Positions 49,895 through 56,909 of a DNA stretch of 64,000 nt are shown piece by piece; positions within the stretch are counted from its first letter, which is position 1; every line of letters begins with the position of its first letter. The notes below the pieces were generated by a model. The model searched no databases, was not told the origin of the DNA, and was given only the letters and a program-made list of their open reading frames with translations. A program made the position numbers and the translations under genes. This DNA comes from JACVRW01 sp963716215 (GTDB lineage: Bacteria > Actinomycetota > Thermoleophilia > Solirubrobacterales > Thermoleophilaceae). The stretch spans positions 2,232,001-2,296,000 of the forward strand of contig OY970298.1 of assembly GCA_963716215.1 (NCBI GenBank), given 5' to 3'.

Positions 49895-50325
49895 AGGGCC
49901 GTATCGAAGTGCTGCACGGCGTGAACTTCGACGTGCTCGGACGGCGCCCGGCGGCGCACTACGGCGGGCTCACGCTCGAGGCGCTGGAGGTGCAGATCAA
50001 GCGCTACGCCGACGACCTGGGCCTGGCCGTGGCGTTCTCGCAGACCAACCACGAGGGCGACTACTGCGAGGCGCTCCACAACGCGACCGGCGACGGGCTG
50101 ATCCTCAACCCGGGCGCGTGGACCCACTACTCCTGGGCGATCCGGGACGCGCTCGAGGTCACCGGCCTGCCGGCGGTGGAGGTGCACCTGTCGGCGGTCG
50201 ACGAGCGCGAGGAGTGGCGCCGGCTGTCGGTGATCCGGGACGTGTGCGTGGGCACGGTGGCGGGCAAGGGCCCCGAGGGCTACCGCGACGCGCTGGCGCT
50301 GCTCGCGGAGCGGCTCGACCGGTGA
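49891..50325 (+). CDS. aroQ: Type II 3-dehydroquinate dehydratase
   Basis: 144 residues. The fold is recognised by IEVLHGVNFDVLGRRPAAHY (normally HGPNLNLLGxREPxxYG) with the catalytic Arg and Tyr, SQTNHEGDYCEALHNA, LILNPGAWTHYSWAIRDALE and the substrate-site VEVHLSAVDEREEWRRLSVI. Variation in the first motif (V-N-F-D-V) is notable but leaves catalytic positions in place. It dehydrates 3-dehydroquinate to 3-dehydroshikimate, the product that AroE then reduces. ATGA overlap with aroKB, GTGA overlap with the following peptidase gene. Confidence 0.93.
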   Translation: MKGRIEVLHGVNFDVLGRRPAAHYGGLTLEALEVQIKRYADDLGLAVAFSQTNHEGDYCEALHNATGDGLILNPGAWTHYSWAIRDALEVTGLPAVEVHLSAVDEREEWRRLSVIRDVCVGTVAGKGPEGYRDALALLAERLDR

Positions 50326-51380
50326 GCCGGGCCGACCGCGTGGTGGCGTTGCTGGCCGAGCGCGAGCTCGACTGCCTGCTCGTGACCAACCTGGTGAACG
50401 TGCGCTACCTGACCGGTTTCACGGGGACCAACGGGGCCTGCATCGTCACACCAGACGAGCGCCTGTTCCTGACCGACTCTCGCTACGGCGAGCAGGCCAA
50501 GGAGCAGGTGCTCGAGTTCGAGCAGCTGGCGGCCAGCCGCGAGCTGCTCGGCGACCTGGCCGCCCGGCTGCGGGGGCGAGCCGGCTTCGACGACGCGCAC
50601 GTGAGCGTCCGTGCCCATCGGCTGCTGGCGGAGAAGGCGCCGGCGGGGGTGGAGCTGATGCCTGCGGCCGGCGTGGTCGAGGGCCTGCGGGCGGTGAAGG
50701 ACGAGACCGAGCTGAGCGCGATGCGCGCGGCCACGGCGATCGCGGACGCCGCGTACGAGGAGCTGCGCAACAGCGGGCTGGCGGGCCGCACGGAGCGCGA
50801 GGTGGCGCGCTCGATCATCCGCTTCATCGAGGACCGCGGTGCCGACGAGGTGTCGTTCCCGCCGATCGTGGCCTCGGGAGCGCACGGCGCGCTGCCGCAT
50901 GCGTCGCCGCGCGACGTCGAGATCCCGCGCGGGACGCTTGTGGTGCTGGACGTCGGCGCCCGTCTGGACGGCTACTGCTCGGACTGCACCCGCACGTTCG
51001 CCACGGGCCCACTCGACGACCGCTCGCTGGCCGCCTACGAGGTGGTGCGGCGGGCACAGCAGGCCGCGCTCGACGACGTCCGCGCGGGCGCGGTCCTCCG
51101 CGAGGTGGACGGGCTCGCGCGCGGGCTGGTGGAGGCCGGATTCGGCATCGGCTTCGAGCACGGGCTCGGCCACGGTGTGGGCCTGGAGGTGCACGAGGGT
51201 CCGCGACTGGCTCAGAGCGCGGAGGGTGAGCTGTCCGAGGGCAACACGGTGACGGTCGAGCCGGGCCTGTACGTGCCCGGCGAGTTCGGGATCCGCATCG
51301 AGGACCTCGTGGCCGTGACGGCAAACGGCGCCGAGGTGCTGACCGCGTTCCCGAAGGAGCTCGTGACGGTCTACGGCTGA
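50322..51380 (+). CDS. M24 family Xaa-Pro aminopeptidase
   Basis: 352 residues from GTG 50322. The N-terminal creatinase-like domain (residues 1-125, LLVTNLVNVRYLTGFTGTNG) precedes the pita-bread catalytic domain with all five metal ligands: two Asp in VVLDVGARLDGYCSDCTRTF, His in GHGVGLEVHEGP, and two Glu in VTVEPGLY and GIRIEDLVAV. It removes N-terminal residues before proline. In many Gram-positives this gene is followed by efp; here a TauE/SafE permease gene comes instead, starting on the last base of the stop. Confidence 0.93.
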   Translation: MSRADRVVALLAERELDCLLVTNLVNVRYLTGFTGTNGACIVTPDERLFLTDSRYGEQAKEQVLEFEQLAASRELLGDLAARLRGRAGFDDAHVSVRAHRLLAEKAPAGVELMPAAGVVEGLRAVKDETELSAMRAATAIADAAYEELRNSGLAGRTEREVARSIIRFIEDRGADEVSFPPIVASGAHGALPHASPRDVEIPRGTLVVLDVGARLDGYCSDCTRTFATGPLDDRSLAAYEVVRRAQQAALDDVRAGAVLREVDGLARGLVEAGFGIGFEHGLGHGVGLEVHEGPRLAQSAEGELSEGNTVTVEPGLYVPGEFGIRIEDLVAVTANGAEVLTAFPKELVTVYG

Positions 51381-52117
51381 TGGCGTTGGCGGCCGTCGCC
51401 GCCCTGGTCGGTGCCTTCGTGCAGTCGGCCTCGGGCCTGGGGTTCGCGCTGGTGCTCTCACCGGCGCTGTTCGCGGTGATGGAGCCGGTCGAGGCGGTCA
51501 CCACGCTGCTGGCGCTCGGGCTGGCTCTGAACCTGCTCGTGCTGTTCGAGGGCGGACGGGCGCAGCGGCACGTCGACTGGAGCGGGCTGGCGCCGGTGCT
51601 GCTGGCGGCGCTGCCGGGGCTGATCGCCGGCGTGGTGGTGCTGACACGGCTGTCGAAAGACGCGCTCCAGGTGGCTGTGGGGGTGGCGGTGATCGCGGCG
51701 GCCGGCTGGCAGCTTGAGCGGCGGCGCCGGAACATCCATCCACGGCTGGCGCCCGGCGCGGGGCCGGCGGCCGGCTTCGTCAGCGGGTTCCTGACGACGT
51801 CGATCAGCATCAGCGGCCCGCCGATCGCGCTCTGGCTCGAGGCGCGCGGCGCCCGCCCGGAGGAGTTCCGGGCCTCGCTGGCGGGGAGCTTCCTGGTCCT
51901 GAACCTGGTCGGCGGGGTGGTCGTCGTCGCGGGGGAGGGGAGCGGCTCGCTCGAGCTTGGGACCGTGCTGCCGCTGCTCGCCCTGGTGGTGGCCGGCTAC
52001 GCGCTCGGAGCGCTCGCCTTCCGACGCATCGACGGCGAGCGCTTCTTCACCCTGGTGCTGGTGCTGGTGGCGTGCACGGGGGTGGCGAGCGTGGCGGCGG
52101 GCGCGGGGTTGCTCTAA
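51380..52117 (+). CDS. TauE/SafE family membrane transporter
   Basis: 245 residues with about eight hydrophobic helices. Two similar halves are visible, each with a Gly-rich kernel: GAFVQSASGLGFALVLSPAL and GPAAGFVSGFLTTSISISGP, which is the TauE/SafE (DUF81) internal repeat. Family members export sulfite, sulfoacetate or related organosulfur anions, but most are unassigned. It overlaps the peptidase stop by one base (TGATG), so it is transcribed with the aro cluster although functionally unrelated. Confidence 0.88.
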   Translation: MALAAVAALVGAFVQSASGLGFALVLSPALFAVMEPVEAVTTLLALGLALNLLVLFEGGRAQRHVDWSGLAPVLLAALPGLIAGVVVLTRLSKDALQVAVGVAVIAAAGWQLERRRRNIHPRLAPGAGPAAGFVSGFLTTSISISGPPIALWLEARGARPEEFRASLAGSFLVLNLVGGVVVVAGEGSGSLELGTVLPLLALVVAGYALGALAFRRIDGERFFTLVLVLVACTGVASVAAGAGLL

Positions 52118-52173
52118 GGCACCCGGCCGGGGCCGGCCGTTGCGATCGCTCTTGCAGGCAGCCGAGCCTGATG

Positions 52174-52187
52174 CGAACATGTGTTCG
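52174..52187 (+). promoter_or_regulatory. LexA (SOS) box of imuB
   Basis: CGAACATGTGTTCG fits the Gram-positive LexA consensus CGAAC-RNRY-GTTCG at every position. It overlaps the first possible start codon of imuB (ATG 52179) and lies 3 nt before ATG 52191, so bound LexA would block transcription initiation. Confidence 0.85.
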
Positions 52188-52190
52188 GTC

Positions 52191-53396
52191 ATGGTCGTCT
52201 GCGTCCTCTACCCCCGTTTCGAGCTCTTGGCGGGGCTGGGCGACCGTCGCGCGCTGCTGTCGGAGCCGGTCGCGCTGGCGCCCGAGGCCGGACGGGAACA
52301 GGTCGTGGGGGAGGTCTCCGCCGCCGCGGAGGCGTTCGGGGTGGTGTGCGGGATGCGCCTTGGCGAGGCGATGTCGCGCTGCCCGGGCCTGCGGCTGATA
52401 CCGCCCGATCCCGAGGGAGTGCGCTCGCTCTGGAACGGCGTGCTCGACCGCATCGAGGGGGTCGGGGCGCAGGTGGAGTCCGATCGCGCTGGGGCGGCCT
52501 ACTTCGAGTCCGCCGGCCTGCACGGGCTGCACGGGGGCGGCCTCGCCGACGTGCTGACCGCTGTGCGCCGGGTGCTCGGCCCTGGAGCCCGCTTCGGGGC
52601 CGCGCCGAGTCGCTTCGCCGCCCATGCGGCCGCACTCCAGGCCAGGCCACGCCGGGGCCGTCGCGCCCACGTGGTCGAAGAGGAAGGCGTGCTGGGCTTC
52701 CTCGCCCCGCTCCCGGTCGCGCTGCTGCGCACCCGCCCGGAGCTGCAGGCCCTGCCGGAGGTCTTCGAGCGCCTCGGCATCCGCACGCTGGGCGAGATCG
52801 CGGCGCTGCCGTCGCGCTCGGTGGCGGAGCGGTTCGGCCACCCGGGGCTGCTCGCGCTCGACCTCTCACGTGGGCGCGACTTCCCGCTGGAGCCGCGCCG
52901 CCCGCCCGAGCCGGTGTTCGAACGCCTCGACTTGCCGGACGCCGCCTCGGGACAGCAGCTCGAGCGGGCGCTGGAGCTGCTCGTGGGGCGTGTGCTCGCC
53001 CGGCGCGAGCGGCGCGGGCGAGCGCTGCGGGGACTCGCCGTCTCGGCTCGCTTCGTGGCCGGTGGCACGTGGCGCACCGCGATCACCTTGCGTCATGCCA
53101 GTGCCGATCCTGAGCGGATCCTGCTCGCGCTCGGTCCCAAGCTGGGCGAGCTGCCGGCCCCGGCCGAGTCGCTGGCGCTCGAGGTCGAGGCCTTCGGCCC
53201 GCCAGCGCACGATCAGGGTCGCCTGCTCGACGAGGCCGCCGCGGTCAGGCGCGGTCGCCTGGGGGAGGCCGTTCGCCAGGCGCGCCTGGCCGCCGGAGCT
53301 GACGCCGCCCTCAAGGTGCTCGACGTGGACCCTGGGTCGCGCATCCCCGAACGGCGCGCGGTGCTGGCCCCGTTTCCTGATGCCCAGGCGCCATGA
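52191..53396 (+). CDS. imuB: ImuB-type inactive Y-family polymerase protein
   Basis: 401 residues from ATG 52191 (ATG 52179 also possible). The fold follows Y-family DNA polymerases: LYPRFELLAGLGDRRALLSE, GVVCGMRLGEAMSRCPGLRL (fingers), ARFGAAPSRFAAHAAALQAR, LPEVFERLGIRTLGEIAALP (helix-hairpin-helix) and a little-finger-like C-terminus. The catalytic acids are gone: the first motif (D-x-D in active enzymes) reads CVLYPRF and the SxDE motif reads ESDRAGAAYFE. ImuB acts as a scaffold bringing DnaE2 to the sliding clamp during error-prone repair. A LexA box covers its start. No imuA' (RecA-like) gene precedes it. Confidence 0.88.
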   Translation: MVVCVLYPRFELLAGLGDRRALLSEPVALAPEAGREQVVGEVSAAAEAFGVVCGMRLGEAMSRCPGLRLIPPDPEGVRSLWNGVLDRIEGVGAQVESDRAGAAYFESAGLHGLHGGGLADVLTAVRRVLGPGARFGAAPSRFAAHAAALQARPRRGRRAHVVEEEGVLGFLAPLPVALLRTRPELQALPEVFERLGIRTLGEIAALPSRSVAERFGHPGLLALDLSRGRDFPLEPRRPPEPVFERLDLPDAASGQQLERALELLVGRVLARRERRGRALRGLAVSARFVAGGTWRTAITLRHASADPERILLALGPKLGELPAPAESLALEVEAFGPPAHDQGRLLDEAAAVRRGRLGEAVRQARLAAGADAALKVLDVDPGSRIPERRAVLAPFPDAQAP

Positions 53397-53644
53397 ACCC
53401 CGCTGACGCGCGCCGGCTCGGAGCTCCTCGGCCGGCCGCCGTCGCGGCCGACGAGCGCGGCGTGCCGGTGTCCGTGGGCCCGGCCCCGGTCGACTCGGTC
53501 CGCGAGGAATGGGTCGTCGAGGATCGCTGGTGGACCGGGCGGCCGCTGCGGCGGCGCTACTTCGAGCTGGTGCTGACGAACGGGCGCAACGTGGTCGTCT
53601 TCCGCGACCTAGTCGGAGGGGGGTGGTTCATGCAGCGGGCCTGA
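53393..53644 (+). CDS. Small ImuB-partner protein (DUF6504-like)
   Basis: 83 residues overlapping imuB by 4 bases (ATGA). The first 35 residues are flexible; the rest, VREEWVVEDRWWTGRPLRRR followed by YFELVLTNGRNVVVFRDL and GGWFMQRA, is a compact aromatic-rich beta domain. In related genomes the same wording is found as a short gene or tail beside imuB or dnaE2 genes (DUF6504, recalled from memory). Co-translation with imuB makes it part of the SOS-induced mutasome; biochemical role unknown. Confidence 0.75.
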   Translation: MNPADARRLGAPRPAAVAADERGVPVSVGPAPVDSVREEWVVEDRWWTGRPLRRRYFELVLTNGRNVVVFRDLVGGGWFMQRA

Positions 53645-53667
53645 GCAAAATTTTCCGCGATTCGTCG

Positions 53668-53694
53668 TAAAGGGTGCCGGCCCGCAGCCGATAG
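53668..53694 (+). promoter_or_regulatory. Sigma-28-like promoter of the diguanylate cyclase gene
   Basis: TAAA (53668-53671), 15 nt, GCCGATAG (53687-53694): the closest match in the window to the FliA/WhiG consensus TAAA-N15-GCCGATAA. About 64 nt before GTG 53759. Confidence 0.7.
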
Positions 53695-53758
53695 ATGACG
53701 TGGTGGATTCCATCCGCAGCCCGTGCGTGCCGGCAGCTTCGTAAGGGGGCCTAGCGCG

Positions 53759-55336
53759 GTGACCACGAACACGCTGGCCGTGCTCGCCCGGCTCCGGGCG
53801 ATGTTCGAGCGCACCGCCTCGGTGCGCGACGACGCCGACCTGAACGAGGTCCTCGAGGACGTGGCGCGGACGATCAGCGAGGTGCTCGGGTACCGGGCGG
53901 TCGTGATCAACGTCTACCGGTCGGCCTTCGACGACATGCTCACCGCCACCGCGGTCGGCTCCGCCGAGTCGGTTCAGCAGCTGGTGGGGACGGTCTCGCC
54001 GCACCACACCTGGACCCCACTGCTGGCCGAGCGCTTCCGCCGCCGCGACGGCGCCTACTTCGTGCCGGAGGGCGAGTTCGACTGGGACTCGCTCGACGCC
54101 GACACCTACGTGCCCGATCTCGAGCCGAGCGACCACCCCGACGCCTGGCTGGCCGGCGACGCCTTGTTCGTGCCCCTGCGCGACGCGCGGCAGCAGCTGC
54201 TGGGCGTGATCTCCGTGGACGAGCCGGCGACCGGCCTGCGGCCGAGCGACGAGGAGTTGGACGTGCTCGTTACGATCGCCCAGCACGCCTCGCTCGCGCT
54301 GCGGATCGGTCGCGACATGGCGAAGGAGCTGGAGCACCAACACATGCTCGAGCGCCTGCTCGCGGTGTCGGCGGAGCTGGCCGAGGCCAGTAACGTGGAC
54401 GCCGTCCTGCAGGCGGTGTCGGACGGCATCCGCCACGCCCTCGGATTCGACAAGGTGTTGATCGGGACCGCCGACGATCCCACCGTTCCGCTGCGCACGA
54501 GGGCCGCGTCGGGGTGGTCGCCCGACGCGCCCGCGCTCGACCACGGCGCGAGCCTCGAGATACTCGAGGGGCTGTTCAGCGAGGAGTTCGAGGTGGCCGG
54601 CTGCTACCTGCTCCCGGCCGAGGTGGCCGAGTACCGGCTCGGCATCGACGAGTTCCCGTACCGCTCGGAGCTGAACGGCCACGGTCCGCACGCCTGGTCG
54701 TGCCACTGGCTGATGGTGCCGCTGATGGAGGGCGACCGCCGCATCGGGGTGATCTGGGTCGACGACCCGCTCGACCGGCTGCTGCCCACCCGCGCTCGCC
54801 TCCAGGCGCTGCGTCTGTTCGCCAACCAGGCCGTGGCGGCGGTGCACGCCGCCAAGCAGGCTGTGCGGCTGCGCCACGACGCCACCCACGACGCGCTCAC
54901 CGGGCTGCCCAACCGGCGCGCCTTCCGCGAGCGAATCGTGCGCGAGATCGAAGGGACCCTTGGCTTCGCGCTGATCCTGTGCGACATGGACAACCTCAAG
55001 ACGGTGAACGACACGCATGGCCATGACGCGGGCGACCGCGCTCTCCAGGTCCTGTCGGGCGCGCTGCGCACCCAGCTGCGCCACAGCGACGAGGCCTACC
55101 GGCTCGGCGGCGACGAGTTCGCGATCGTGCTGCCGGGCGTGAGGCGCAGGAACGCCGAGCGCATAACGCGCCGCCTGCTCGCGACGATCGCGGACAGCGA
55201 GCGGGTGGACGGCGACCTGATCGAGGCGAGCTTCGGCATCGCGGTGTACGAGCCGGGCGACGACCCCGAGCAGGTCGTCGCGCGAGCGGACGAGGAGCTC
55301 TACGCCGCCAAGCGCCAGCGCGCCGAGGTCCTCTGA
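53759..55336 (+). CDS. GAF-GAF-GGDEF diguanylate cyclase
   Basis: 525 residues from GTG 53759, 9 nt after AAGGGGG. Two GAF sensor domains (about residues 25-175 and 195-365; each ends with a VPL strand and D-E/D-D-P loop, e.g. ALFVPLRDARQQLLGVISVD) precede a GGDEF domain beginning HDALTGLPNRRAF. The active-site GGDEF (about 450-454) is intact, and an inhibitory I-site R-H-S-D lies five residues upstream, so product feedback is expected. The protein is cytoplasmic with no membrane helix. It makes c-di-GMP from GTP. The sigma-28-like promoter ties it to the pilus genes. It ends one base from the convergent ABC permease gene. Confidence 0.93.
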   Translation: MTTNTLAVLARLRAMFERTASVRDDADLNEVLEDVARTISEVLGYRAVVINVYRSAFDDMLTATAVGSAESVQQLVGTVSPHHTWTPLLAERFRRRDGAYFVPEGEFDWDSLDADTYVPDLEPSDHPDAWLAGDALFVPLRDARQQLLGVISVDEPATGLRPSDEELDVLVTIAQHASLALRIGRDMAKELEHQHMLERLLAVSAELAEASNVDAVLQAVSDGIRHALGFDKVLIGTADDPTVPLRTRAASGWSPDAPALDHGASLEILEGLFSEEFEVAGCYLLPAEVAEYRLGIDEFPYRSELNGHGPHAWSCHWLMVPLMEGDRRIGVIWVDDPLDRLLPTRARLQALRLFANQAVAAVHAAKQAVRLRHDATHDALTGLPNRRAFRERIVREIEGTLGFALILCDMDNLKTVNDTHGHDAGDRALQVLSGALRTQLRHSDEAYRLGGDEFAIVLPGVRRRNAERITRRLLATIADSERVDGDLIEASFGIAVYEPGDDPEQVVARADEELYAAKRQRAEVL

Positions 55337-55337
55337 C

Positions 55338-56105
55338 TCAGGCGCGCAGCTTGTAGCCGGTACGGAACAGGTGCCGGTTGACGGCGAACAGGCCCAAGGT
55401 GGCGAGCGAGAGCAACCCGAGCGACAGCGCCACGTTGGCCTCCGTGTAGCCCAGGAACCCGTAGCGGACCAGGTTGATCATGTAGTAGACCGGGTTGAAG
55501 TGCGTGAGCGTCTGGAACGGCTCGGGCAGCAGCGAGGCCGAGTAGAAGACGCCGCCCAGGAAGATCAGCGGCTGCAGGATGAAGGTCTGGGCGACCGAGA
55601 CGTCGTCGAACTGCTCGGCCCGGACCCCGATCAGCACGCCGGCCTGCGCGAAGAAGAAGCCCACCAGCAACAGGGCCGGCACCAAGACGAGCACGTGCTC
55701 GACCGGCAGGTCCACGAGCACGGAGGCGGCCGCGAACGTGAGCAGCGCCACGACCATTCCGCGCAGGAAGCCGCCCAGCGAGAACGCCAGCAGCAGCTCG
55801 AGCGGCGATGCGGGCGAGGAGAGCTGGTCGTCGATGGCGCGCTGGAACTTCTGCTGGAGGATCGACGACGCGTTGTTCGAGAACGCGTTGATCGCCCAGG
55901 ACATCATGATCAGGCCGGGGATCACGAACAAGACGTAGTCGATCCCGTGCAGCTCGTCGATGCGCGAGCCCAGCGCGGCGCCGAACACCGAGATGTAGAG
56001 GAACGTCTCGAGCAACGGCGCGCCGATCGTCTGGCGCTTGATCTTGAGGAAGCGGCTCACCTCGCGCCGCACGAGGCTGAAGAAGCGGATCTGGGCGGAG
56101 GTCAC
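55338..56105 (-). CDS. ABC-2 type transporter permease
   Basis: 255 residues from the GTG at 56105, which overlaps the ATPase stop (GTGA). Six hydrophobic helices and the text FLYISVFGAALGSRIDELHG, IMMSWAINAFSNNASSILQQKFQRAIDD and FYSASLLPEPFQTLTHFNPV match the ABC-2 fold (DrrB/NodJ/YadH type). Such permeases export drugs, lipids or polysaccharide intermediates. Specificity cannot be read from sequence. Works with the ATPase encoded immediately before it on the minus strand. Confidence 0.9.
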   Translation of the reverse strand: MTSAQIRFFSLVRREVSRFLKIKRQTIGAPLLETFLYISVFGAALGSRIDELHGIDYVLFVIPGLIMMSWAINAFSNNASSILQQKFQRAIDDQLSSPASPLELLLAFSLGGFLRGMVVALLTFAAASVLVDLPVEHVLVLVPALLLVGFFFAQAGVLIGVRAEQFDDVSVAQTFILQPLIFLGGVFYSASLLPEPFQTLTHFNPVYYMINLVRYGFLGYTEANVALSLGLLSLATLGLFAVNRHLFRTGYKLRA

Positions 56106-56881
56106 GGAGCTTCGGCCTCGATGTGGGCCCGCGAGAGCTCCTTGCGGCCCACGAGCTCGAGGTAGGCGTCCTCGAGGCTCCCGACGCCGTAGCCGCCGGC
56201 CAACTCGTCGCTCGAGCCCTGGGCGACGATCTGACCCTCGTTGATGAAGGCGATCCGGTCGCAGAGCTGCTCCGCCTCCTCGAGGTAGTGGGTGGTGAGC
56301 AGGATCGTCGTGCCCTCCGCGTTGATGCGCTGGACGTAGTGCCAAAGCTCCAGCCGCAGCTCCACGTCCACGCCGGCGGTCGGCTCGTCGAGGATCAGCA
56401 GGCGCGGGCGGTGCATCAGCGCGCGCGCCAGGATCAGGCGGCGCTTCATACCGCCGGAGAGGGTCCGGATGCGCTCGTCGCGCTTCTCGGTGAGCGAGAA
56501 GGCGTCGAGCAGCTCCGTGGAGCGCAGGCGGCGCTCCCGCTTGGGCATTCCGAAGTAGCCGGCGTGGTAGTCGAGCGTCTCCTCGACGGTGAGGAACCAG
56601 TCGAGGTTCAGCTCCTGCGGCGCGAGGCCAACGGCCAGGCGCGCGTTCTCGTAGTGATCGATCGCGTCGTTCCCGAACACGCGGATCGTGCCCGAGGTCG
56701 GCTGGGCGAGACCGGTCGCGCAGTGGATCAGCGTGGACTTGCCGGCGCCGTTCGGGCCGAGCAGCCCGAAGAACTCACCGGTCTCGATCTGCAGCGAGAC
56801 CCCGCGCAGCGCCTCGGTCCCCGTGGGGTAGCGCTTGACGAGGTCTGCGATGTCGAGGGCCTTCGGCGCGGCGTCGGTCAC
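56102..56881 (-). CDS. ABC-2 type transporter ATP-binding protein
   Basis: 259 residues from GTG 56881. Walker A GPNGAGKST, Q-loop APQELNL, signature LSGGMKRRLI, Walker B LLILDEPTAGVD and switch TTHYLEEAEQLC are intact. The closest relatives are the YadG/NodI-type ATPases of daunorubicin-like exporters. A TAGCAT -10 sits 8 nt before the start codon (minus strand, 56895-56890), predicting a leaderless message. First gene of a two-gene exporter unit. Confidence 0.93.
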   Translation of the reverse strand: MTDAAPKALDIADLVKRYPTGTEALRGVSLQIETGEFFGLLGPNGAGKSTLIHCATGLAQPTSGTIRVFGNDAIDHYENARLAVGLAPQELNLDWFLTVEETLDYHAGYFGMPKRERRLRSTELLDAFSLTEKRDERIRTLSGGMKRRLILARALMHRPRLLILDEPTAGVDVELRLELWHYVQRINAEGTTILLTTHYLEEAEQLCDRIAFINEGQIVAQGSSDELAGGYGVGSLEDAYLELVGRKELSRAHIEAEAP

Positions 56882-56889
56882 GGCCGACG

Positions 56890-56895
56890 ATGCTA
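56890..56895 (-). promoter_or_regulatory. -10 element TAGCAT of the ABC-2 exporter operon
   Basis: Minus-strand TAGCAT, 8 nt before GTG 56881, overlapping the 28-bp gap to the REC/reductase gene. Leaderless spacing. Confidence 0.4.
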
Positions 56896-56909
56896 GAGAC
56901 CGCTACCGC

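Noticed and set aside
52191..53396. Active DNA polymerase IV (DinB)
   Set aside because: Catalytic carboxylates of the palm are replaced (CVLYPRF, ESDRAGAAYFE), and the gene pairs with DnaE2 under a LexA box, which fits ImuB.
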